A DNA stretch of 28,387 bases, taken from CAZPAH01 sp964584495 (GTDB lineage: Bacteria > Krumholzibacteriota > Krumholzibacteriia > Krumholzibacteriales > Krumholzibacteriaceae). Position numbers and translations under genes: made by a program. The stretch covers positions 1 through 28,387 of the forward strand of contig CAZPAH010000024.1 in the NCBI GenBank assembly GCA_964584495.1, read 5' to 3'. How positions within the stretch are numbered: the stretch's first letter is position 1; each line of letters begins with the position of its first letter. This document shows positions 7,780 through 14,490 of the stretch, one piece after another. A model generated the notes under the pieces. The model was not told where the DNA came from. It ran no database searches and was given only the letters and a program-made list of their open reading frames with translations.

Positions 7780-8148
7780 TCAGGTTAACTCACCGTTTTT
7801 CTTCATTTCGAAAGCCGCTAACGCATCCTCCCTCGAGTTATGAGGCTCGAGCAGCGCGTTGAACTCAAGCAGATCGAAGACTTCCCTTACCTCGGGGCGC
7901 ATTCCGGCAAGCTTTATATCGCCGTTCTTTTCCCTAACACCCCTTATCTCGCCGACGAATATACCCCACCCGGCCGAACTAATATAGTCGACCTCTTCAA
8001 GGTCCACCACGATCTTGACATTCTTCCCCGCGACCAGCTCGTCGAACTTTTCTTCGATCAACTGCGAGGTGCCGGAATCTATCAGACCCCTAAGTTTAAG
8101 AACAACAAGATCTTCTATTAATTCTTCCTCAATATGCAGTTCGTCCAT
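7780..8148 (-). CDS. STAS domain protein (anti-sigma factor antagonist-like)
   Basis: The product has 122 residues and is a single STAS domain. The signature DYISSAGWGIF (54-64) puts S58 at the phosphoacceptor site of the SpoIIAA/RsbV family. The following KLAGMRPEVREVFDLLEF segment is shared with the neighbouring STAS gene and with the three STAS domains of the large signalling protein, so all five look like products of local duplication. AGGAAG lies about 12 bp upstream of the ATG. The gene sits 46 bp after the TPR gene and 30 bp before the next STAS gene, so the three are probably co-transcribed. It is likely a substrate of an RsbW-type kinase; which one is not shown by the sequence. Confidence 0.9.
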   Translation of the reverse strand: MDELHIEEELIEDLVVLKLRGLIDSGTSQLIEEKFDELVAGKNVKIVVDLEEVDYISSAGWGIFVGEIRGVREKNGDIKLAGMRPEVREVFDLLEFNALLEPHNSREDALAAFEMKKNGELT

Positions 8149-8194
8149 GATTTTTCTCTTCCTGTTCTGGTGCCCGATAAAAAACTAGCAATCT

Positions 8195-9313
8195 TCAGTC
8201 CAATAAAGCCTTTAAAAGAATAAAAATCCCCTCCCTATCGTTCTCTGTAAGTCTTTGATTCTTTCTAGCCTTATCATAATCACTGTTTATCTCGAGCGCC
8301 TTTCCGAAGGCAGCACCGGCCCTGTCCATAAATATCTTGCATTTTGCAGTATACAGAATTCCAAGAGAGTTATATGCATCGGCGAATGTCGGATTCTGGT
8401 CGATTATCTCCCTGATCTTTGCCAGGTACCTCTCAATATCCTCCTCCGGCAGCTCCTTGCCGCTCTGAAGAAGTATCAGGTAAAGCTCAAGGATCACATC
8501 GTCCACGACGAGCCTGTCAGTGTCTTCCTTTACCTCCTCGAGCGCTTCCATCGTCTCCTTAAGCTTTCCGTCTTCGAACAGTTTCCTCGCCTTGGCGACC
8601 GCTTTTGAATTGAGAAACGGATTCAGGTGAACAGCCCTGTCGATATTGGTATTGAACTTGCCCTGAAGGTCTTTCGACAGCTCGTAGTCCTGCTTGATCA
8701 GCGTATTGAGCAGGTATGCCCGAACCAGGTTCAGGTAAGGCTCGCCGAAGTAGACATTCAAGGATATCGCCCTTTTGAAGCTTTCGACCGCCATCCTGCA
8801 CATCTTTCTCTTGAGGTAGATCAATCCCATCAGGTTGTGAAGGTCGGGGTATCCCGGGCTGAGCTCTATCCCTCTCTCTATAGCTTTATACGCCTTGGTG
8901 AAGTCTCCCAGCTTGAACCAGGAGCGGCCGATAACCATCTGCGCCATGGAATCGATGCAACCTTTTTCGATCGCCAGCTGAGCTTCCTCTATGGCCTCCG
9001 AGTGAAGGTTCCTTCTTGCCAACGCCTGGGAGAGCTTCAGGTGGGGAACCGGGTCATCGATACGCTGTACCTTGTCCCTGGCCTGCAGCAGAAAAGTAAA
9101 ATGTTTCTTATTCTCGTTGTGAAAGTCTTTTGTTATCTCTTTGAGCAGGTCCTTTGTAGGATCCTCCTCGATTTGATGAACAACCGAGTAGAAAACCTCG
9201 CCTTCACGGAAAAATGAGCTCTGAATATAACTCATCTCCGGTATATAGCTGGTCTGCAGGAAATACCTGTCTACGCCGCGCCGAATTTCTTCTCTCAGTT
9301 CGAGGCTTTCCAC
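8195..9313 (-). CDS. Tetratricopeptide repeat protein
   Basis: The 372-residue protein has no signal peptide or membrane segment and is probably cytoplasmic. TPR motifs are visible at about 90-205 (ALARRNLHSEAIEEAQLAIE, GRSWFKLGDFTKAYKAIERG, GLIYLKRKMCRMAVESFKRA), with further helical repeats at 240-345 (including AYNSLGILYTAKCK). The first 85 residues are not TPR-like and contain a possible small helical domain. The start is a GTG with GGAGGA 7 bp upstream; the ATG five bases further up is in another frame. TPR proteins act as binding scaffolds. Position just before two STAS genes suggests it holds or senses components of the partner-switching circuit, but this is inference. Confidence 0.85.
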   Translation of the reverse strand: MESLELREEIRRGVDRYFLQTSYIPEMSYIQSSFFREGEVFYSVVHQIEEDPTKDLLKEITKDFHNENKKHFTFLLQARDKVQRIDDPVPHLKLSQALARRNLHSEAIEEAQLAIEKGCIDSMAQMVIGRSWFKLGDFTKAYKAIERGIELSPGYPDLHNLMGLIYLKRKMCRMAVESFKRAISLNVYFGEPYLNLVRAYLLNTLIKQDYELSKDLQGKFNTNIDRAVHLNPFLNSKAVAKARKLFEDGKLKETMEALEEVKEDTDRLVVDDVILELYLILLQSGKELPEEDIERYLAKIREIIDQNPTFADAYNSLGILYTAKCKIFMDRAGAAFGKALEINSDYDKARKNQRLTENDREGIFILLKALLD

Positions 9314-9320
9314 TTCATCG

Positions 9321-9326
9321 TCCTCC
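9321..9326 (-). promoter_or_regulatory. Ribosome binding site deciding a GTG start
   Basis: GGAGGA on the minus strand is 7 bp from GTG 9313. An ATG at 9318-9316 is too close to this site and out of frame with the TPR protein, so the GTG is chosen. Confidence 0.65.
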
Positions 9327-9337
9327 GGTTCTCACGT

Positions 9338-9366
9338 ATCATAGCAGATTTCACATCTGGAAACCA
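9338..9366 (-). promoter_or_regulatory. Candidate extended -10 promoter for the TPR-STAS-STAS unit
   Basis: On the minus strand TGCTATGAT (9346-9338) matches an extended -10 element. The hexamer 17 bp upstream (TGGTTT, 9366-9361) is a poor -35. A small inverted repeat (CAGAT/ATCTG, 9345-9359) fills the spacer. Transcription would start about 20 bp before the GTG. The evidence is modest. Confidence 0.3.
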
Positions 9367-9401
9367 GACGATATCAAACATATCAGGCTGATTCCGTAAC
9401 C

Positions 9402-9854
9402 CTATTCTTCTCCGTTCAATGACAGTATCTCTTCGGTCAACCTGTAATAATCGAACGCCCCTCTCGACAATGGCGCGTGTTCGTATATCGTCTTGTGGTG
9501 GCCGGGCGCTTCCTTCAGCGCCGTGTTAATCCTGATGACCGTATTGAAAACGTTGCTACCGAACCTCTCGCGAATGCTGCTGAGAACAGTCTTCGAAATA
9601 TTCGTCCTCGAGTCATAGAAAGTCGGTAATATCCGGAAAACTATGGAACTTCTACGAGTAAGCCACTTAATCTCCTCTATTATCTCCATCGTCTGTTCCG
9701 CCCCGACCTGGGAGAGATGATCCATCGCCACGGGGATGAATATCTCGTCGCAGAAAGCGAGAACGTTGACATTTATGAGATTCATCGAGGGGGGACAGTC
9801 GCAAATGACGTAATCGCAGCCCTTGAGATGCTTTAAATTTTGTATAGAAATCAT
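9402..9854 (-). CDS. ParA/Soj-type ATPase, C-terminal part of a frameshifted gene
   Basis: This frame holds the C-terminal 60% of a ParA-family ATPase, including the Walker B region (YVICDCPPSMN), VNVLAFCDEIFIPVAMD, and a typical C-terminal half (VLSSIRERFGSNVFNTVIRINTALKEAPG). It lacks the P-loop, which lies in a different frame just upstream. Its own first ATG (9854) follows a TGA in the same frame and has no clear ribosome binding site, so it is probably not an independent gene. Removing one A from the AAAA run at 9841-9838 joins the two parts into a protein of about 253 residues, the normal length of Soj. A sequencing error, a true null mutation or a programmed +1 frameshift are all possible. 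Confidence 0.7.
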   Translation of the reverse strand: MISIQNLKHLKGCDYVICDCPPSMNLINVNVLAFCDEIFIPVAMDHLSQVGAEQTMEIIEEIKWLTRRSSIVFRILPTFYDSRTNISKTVLSSIRERFGSNVFNTVIRINTALKEAPGHHKTIYEHAPLSRGAFDYYRLTEEILSLNGEE

Positions 9855-10164
9855 TCATGCAACACCTGTTTTCGCGCTTATTCTGTCGGCCGAGTAGAAG
9901 TTCGACCTCGAGCAGTTTCCTGCCACCCGAATCTATAAGGAAAAAGTCCTCTCTCACCTGGATGATCTCGACGTCGCCCGTCAGAAGAAGCCTGGCCAGT
10001 CCCTTCTCTCCCTTTACGCCGAACGTAACGGCTGCATTGCGCTGGGGATCGCAATCGACCAGGAGGACCTTCCGTCCACTGAGAGACAGCCCGTGGGCCA
10101 CGCTGACCGAAGTGGTTGTCTTTCCGGTTCCCCCCTTCATCGTCATGACCGCGTAACGTTTCAT
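9667..10164 (-). CDS. ParA/Soj-type ATPase, N-terminal part of a frameshifted gene
   Basis: The N-terminal 108 or so residues are a ParA-type ATPase with the deviant Walker A (KGGTGKTTT, K10 and K15), the switch region LLVDCDPQRNA, and a variable stretch ending LLLGRQNKRENR. After the codons around 9842 the frame loses all similarity and continues with arginine-rich filler to a stop at 9667; the true continuation is the frame 9402-9854. ParA ATPases position DNA, chemoreceptors or other cargo. No ParB gene and no origin-like sequence are adjacent, and the gene starts 3 bp after the stop of the large partner-switching protein, so an 'orphan' ParA serving a membrane or signalling complex is more likely than chromosome partition. 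GGAAAG lies upstream of the ATG. Confidence 0.75.
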   Translation of the reverse strand: MKRYAVMTMKGGTGKTTTSVSVAHGLSLSGRKVLLVDCDPQRNAAVTFGVKGEKGLARLLLTGDVEIIQVREDFFLIDSGGRKLLEVELLLGRQNKRENRCCMNDFYTKFKASQGLRLRHLRLSPLDESHKCQRSRFLRRDIHPRGDGSSLPGRGGTDDGDNRGD

Positions 10165-10167
10165 CCT

Positions 10168-13100
10168 TTAATTCTTTCCATTCTTGTCGGTATCATTTTT
10201 CCTGCCAAGCTTGTTCCCGTACTCGGCCCATCCGATCTCCCTAAGCCGGCGGTCTTTATCGTCCGCGGCCTCTCCTTCCGCCTCGAGATCGAGCTTAACC
10301 TTCAGTTCCTCGATATCTTCCATCGGGCCGACCTCGAGCGGTTTGACTCCGATACCGTCCAGATCCGGAAATGCGGTCCGGCCCGCCGGAAGCCCCGTAG
10401 TCGCCGCATCGGCGCCGCGCGAACCGCCCTTCACCGATCTTTCTTCACCGGTCGACGAGAGCTGCTCGAGAGCTTTTCTGACCGTGAGGTAGTGCGGAAT
10501 CAAAGGCTCGAAACCGAGATCCCGGAAGATCTTGAATATCGCCGGCCCCATACCTGCGAGGGCCATCTTGCAGGATCGATCTCCAAGGCTTTGCAAATAT
10601 TTTACTATAACCCCCCAGCCGCTGCTGCTGATATATACGATATCCTCAAGATCGATGACGAAATAAGCCGGGCTCTCGTTCATGCAGAGATCGAGCTGAT
10701 TCTCGAATTCGACCGTCGTTGCCGCGTCGATCGCGCCTCCCACCTTAAGAACCATCGATCCTTTAACCGACGTTTCGATCCTGGAGTATCTGAAATTCAT
10801 AGATCTTTCGGGCTCGGCCTCACCTGCCGCGGGAGCTTTCCCGGCATTCGATATTCTCTCGGCCGACTCGGTTACGGCCGGCTTGGATCCGCCAGCTTCC
10901 CCGCGAGCCTTGGAGGCAGTTTCCCGCGTGTCGAAATCATCTATCGCTTCGGCAAGTATGCTGAACGATCTCATGATGACATCAAAACCGAGAAGATGGA
11001 ATATCCCATCGACTTCGGGGTCCATGCCGAATATCTTGATATCCCCTCCCATGCCGCGAAGATCGTCCAGCCTCGATGCGAAGACGCCCCAACCGGCGCT
11101 GCTCACATATTCCACCCGTGACATATCAACGACCAGCTTGATCGACCCCTGGTCCACCAGGCTGTTCATTACGGTTTTAAGCTTAATGCAGCTTACCGTA
11201 TCTATGACACCCGCCAGATTCAGCACCGTGATCTCGCCGGTTCTGCCGACGGTCCCCGCTTCTATCGTAAGGGGTGTCCATGGGGATTGTTCTTCATCCT
11301 CTTCTATAACGCTTCCGATGTCGCTCGCCGACACGCGGTGCTCCAGAACCTCTTCCTTCTCCCTGGCCCTGGTTCTTTCCTCCAGCCGCTTCTGTCTCTC
11401 GGCGAAAGGCAGCGAGATGAATTCAACAGCCTCTTCAACCTTCTGGAAATGCATAATGATATCCTGGAATCCCAGCAGCTCATATATGTCGAACACCTCG
11501 GGCGACATACCGGCCAGGACTACATCGCCCATTCCCTCACGAAGGGTTTTGACCCGTCCCGTGAAAATCCCCCACCCCCCGCTGCTTATATAAGAAACAT
11601 CCTCGAGTCCCACTATTATCTTGTGATACCCGTACTCGTAGACGCTCTCGAGCACCTCCTCCAATTCACCGGCGGAAGAGGAATCCAGATGACCCCTGAC
11701 CCTGAGAACGACGACTCCCTCTCCGTGCTCCTCGGACTCAATCCTTACCATTCTCTTTGACTCGTCTTCCCTGCCGAGCACCCTTTCAAGCTGTCTTTCA
11801 ACGGGTTCTTCCGCCGGCCGCCTTCGCGCCCCTTCTTCGATGCGGGAAACGGTCACGTGCGGCGGCTCGACGGGCTGCGGGCCGGCGGCGTGAACATCAT
11901 CCGCCTTCTCATCACGCCCTACATCCCCGCTTTCCGGGAAAAGAGCGCCTTCCGGTTGCAGGGTTACGCCTTCTTCCTCCCCCGGCGCGGAGGGAACCGT
12001 CAGATCCTCTTCATGATCCGGTACGGCAGCTGCTCTCGACGAGGGAGAAGCCATCATTTCCTGGAATACTTCCTCCGAGATCAACTTGTTCCTTCTCAGG
12101 TATTCGAGCCTCTTCTCGTATGTGTTCAACCTCATTCTCTTGAGCTCGTCGTAGACAAGCGACGAGGTCAACATGGCGTTCTCGGCCTTGCCCGCATTGA
12201 AGATCGCGGCGATTCTCTTTGCCCCATATTTCGGGGTCTCCCGGATTATCTCGAGTATTCGTTTTCTCTGCTCGAGGCTGACTCGCTTTATCTCATGCTC
12301 CTGTCTCAGCATCTTGTTCTTTAATCCACGCTCACCCAACTCCGCCAGCCTTTTACGGTATCTGTAATATGTCGAGGGGGATACTTTCATCTTCTGACAG
12401 GCCTCGGCCACCGATAGTCCATCCACGTCGACAAGGTCGAGCAGCTTCTTCCTGATACCGAACAGGACATCGTCGGCCATGAGCTTTTCCTTGATCGCCA
12501 CGACGGTTATATCGTCGTTCTGAGGGTACCCGCCGGTGAAACCTCTGATGTCATCGTTCAATTTCTCTATGAATTCTTCCGGAGTAAGCCTGCCGTGCCG
12601 CTTTATAAGGCTTATCAGCCTCTCCTCGCCGTACTGCTCCCTCGCCTCGTTCATCGCCTCGGTGACCCCGTCGGTATAGATGACGAGCATATCGTCTTTC
12701 TTGAGCTTGATTTTTTCCACATCGATCGAGCGCCTGAACAGCGTGTCGTCGGGGAGGCTGATACCGACAGGAAATCCCCGCGGATTCAGGAAGAACGTCT
12801 CATCCGTCTCGGCCCGGAACAGTATCATCGGATTATGTCCAGCGCTCGCGTAGCTGATTATCCGGTTCTTCGAATCGAGGATGACGTAGAAAATCGTAAC
12901 GAACATCCCCTTCTTCATATCCTCTGTGACGAAATCGTTCATGCGCGACATAACATCCGCAGCGGAAAGGCTTCCCCTTGCCTCCATGCGAAGGGCCGTC
13001 CGAATCATCGTCATCACCAGTGATCCGGGCACTCCCTTGCCGGAAACATCAGCGACGACCACGCCTAGAGTCTCATCATCGACATTGACAAAATCATAGT

Positions 13101-14490
13101 AATCCCCGCCGACCTCCTTGGCGGCCCTGTATAGGCTGGCGATATCGTATCCGCTGATCTCAGGAACAACGCTGGGAAGAAGAGAATGCTGTATCTCCTG
13201 AGCAACCTGCATCTCCTTCTGCATCCTCTCCTGCTCCACCACGCTTTTCTGCGCATGCCGGAACTTCATCGTAATCTCGTTGAACGCCTCCGCAATTGCG
13301 CCTATCTCCTCCGGTCCGCTTATTTGTATCCCGTCTTCCAGAGCTCCCTCCCCCATCGCCCGTACACCTTCGGTGAGCGCCTGGATCGGTTTGACGAAGA
13401 CCGAGATAAGAAAATAAATGAGAAGCACTCCGACGAGAAAGATTCCCGACAGGATTAGAATGGTCCTGTGCCTTTCATCGTGTATCGTGTTCTCGATCTC
13501 GGATTTAGAGACCCCGAGCACGACCCTGCCCAGAAGAACGGGCTTGGCCGCCTCATCCTCTGATAGATAGACGGGATAGTGGAGCTCTCTGATATCTCCC
13601 CAGTTCGCGTCTCTCAGGGCTATCCAGACACCTTTAGAACCCATGCCTGCGGCTCCCTCCGGCGGCTCGTAGTTTTCCTGGAATTCTTCGATGTCGCTCG
13701 ACGAGACTATCTTTCCTTCGGCATTCACAATCTTGATATATTTGACGGCCGGCAGGCTGCGGATCTTATCCTGGATAAAATCGTTGATCTCCCTGTATTT
13801 CGGATCATAAAAATCATCTATCACAAGGGCGTTCTCGCTCTTCGTTTCGAGGGTCCTCGCGAAATTCGTCATACCGTACCAGGCCTGGTTGCGAAGCGAC
13901 TCTATCTCGCGCGTCTGGTTGATATACTGAACGACGCCGAGGAAGAGAACGAGGCCGAACAGTCCGATTGTGGCCCTCAAAGCGAATTTGAAACGAAGCG
14001 TTTTGGTCCATGGCTGCCGGAAGGACGCGAAGGAAGATTCCGCCGATTTTCTCCCGAGATCGGCCGATTTGGACATGAAAAGACGGTTTCCGGCATCCGT
14101 CGACTGATAGTCGAGCGAATCCATGAGACGGTTCATCAGGTATATGCCCAAACCGCCCTTTTTCCCTATCTCTACATACCTCTGCAGGTCGGGGTCCTTG
14201 ATCTTGGACCATTCGAACGGCTCTCCCCGGTCGAAAATGTTGATCTCCACATTTCCGGGTTCGGCCTGAACGTCTATCCTGATGCTTCCCGAAATATCCT
14301 TGTAGGCGTGCTTGATGATGTTCGTGCACGCTTCGTCCATCGCGAGCTTCGTGTTGTTGGTCTCACGTTTGGAAAACCCCGCCCGGGCACAGATATCCGA
14401 GATGAAATCCCTTACCTCGCTGAGATTGTTCTCGTCAGCGGGGATTTCCAGGTGAAATGTGTCACGCCCGGTGAGAAGCTGCTGCTTCAA
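10168..14490 (-). CDS. Fused partner-switching protein: RsbW-like kinase, sensor, HAMP, PP2C phosphatase, HTH, three STAS
   Basis: The 1440-residue product carries, in order: an RsbW-type HATPase domain (10-140; N-box DEACTNIIKHAY, FDRGEPF, GGLGIYLMN); membrane segment 171-190; an extracytoplasmic sensor region (191-342); membrane segment 343-365; HAMP (366-418); a short coiled coil; a SpoIIE/PP2C phosphatase (about 450-668) with its metal aspartates in GGDYYD, ADVSGKG, YTDGVTEA and NDDITV; a bipartite helix-turn-helix resembling transposase N-termini (about 685-795: LSVAEACQKMKVSPSTYYRY, then TPKYGAKRIAAIF); a polar linker (813-910); and STAS domains at about 914-1027, 1073-1186 and 1233-1345 with candidate phosphoserines S970, S1131 and S1289. 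It ends in an acidic, charged tail. Known circuits use separate proteins for these roles. Start is TTG directly after the upstream stop, supported by GGAGG 8 bp away. It presumably controls phosphorylation of STAS proteins in response to an envelope signal. Confidence 0.9.
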   Translation of the reverse strand: MKQQLLTGRDTFHLEIPADENNLSEVRDFISDICARAGFSKRETNNTKLAMDEACTNIIKHAYKDISGSIRIDVQAEPGNVEINIFDRGEPFEWSKIKDPDLQRYVEIGKKGGLGIYLMNRLMDSLDYQSTDAGNRLFMSKSADLGRKSAESSFASFRQPWTKTLRFKFALRATIGLFGLVLFLGVVQYINQTREIESLRNQAWYGMTNFARTLETKSENALVIDDFYDPKYREINDFIQDKIRSLPAVKYIKIVNAEGKIVSSSDIEEFQENYEPPEGAAGMGSKGVWIALRDANWGDIRELHYPVYLSEDEAAKPVLLGRVVLGVSKSEIENTIHDERHRTILILSGIFLVGVLLIYFLISVFVKPIQALTEGVRAMGEGALEDGIQISGPEEIGAIAEAFNEITMKFRHAQKSVVEQERMQKEMQVAQEIQHSLLPSVVPEISGYDIASLYRAAKEVGGDYYDFVNVDDETLGVVVADVSGKGVPGSLVMTMIRTALRMEARGSLSAADVMSRMNDFVTEDMKKGMFVTIFYVILDSKNRIISYASAGHNPMILFRAETDETFFLNPRGFPVGISLPDDTLFRRSIDVEKIKLKKDDMLVIYTDGVTEAMNEAREQYGEERLISLIKRHGRLTPEEFIEKLNDDIRGFTGGYPQNDDITVVAIKEKLMADDVLFGIRKKLLDLVDVDGLSVAEACQKMKVSPSTYYRYRKRLAELGERGLKNKMLRQEHEIKRVSLEQRKRILEIIRETPKYGAKRIAAIFNAGKAENAMLTSSLVYDELKRMRLNTYEKRLEYLRRNKLISEEVFQEMMASPSSRAAAVPDHEEDLTVPSAPGEEEGVTLQPEGALFPESGDVGRDEKADDVHAAGPQPVEPPHVTVSRIEEGARRRPAEEPVERQLERVLGREDESKRMVRIESEEHGEGVVVLRVRGHLDSSSAGELEEVLESVYEYGYHKIIVGLEDVSYISSGGWGIFTGRVKTLREGMGDVVLAGMSPEVFDIYELLGFQDIIMHFQKVEEAVEFISLPFAERQKRLEERTRAREKEEVLEHRVSASDIGSVIEEDEEQSPWTPLTIEAGTVGRTGEITVLNLAGVIDTVSCIKLKTVMNSLVDQGSIKLVVDMSRVEYVSSAGWGVFASRLDDLRGMGGDIKIFGMDPEVDGIFHLLGFDVIMRSFSILAEAIDDFDTRETASKARGEAGGSKPAVTESAERISNAGKAPAAGEAEPERSMNFRYSRIETSVKGSMVLKVGGAIDAATTVEFENQLDLCMNESPAYFVIDLEDIVYISSSGWGVIVKYLQSLGDRSCKMALAGMGPAIFKIFRDLGFEPLIPHYLTVRKALEQLSSTGEERSVKGGSRGADAATTGLPAGRTAFPDLDGIGVKPLEVGPMEDIEELKVKLDLEAEGEAADDKDRRLREIGWAEYGNKLGRKNDTDKNGKN

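Noticed and set aside
10093..11121. Long plus-strand open frames opposite the STAS region and elsewhere (for example 13579-14508 and 8627-9217)
   Set aside because: They lie entirely antisense to well-supported genes, have no recognisable domains or ribosome binding sites and are expected by chance in GC-rich DNA.
12105..12480. An insertion-sequence transposase
   Set aside because: Only the helix-turn-helix resembles transposases. There is no catalytic domain, no terminal inverted repeats were noticed, and the frame is continuous with the flanking signalling domains.
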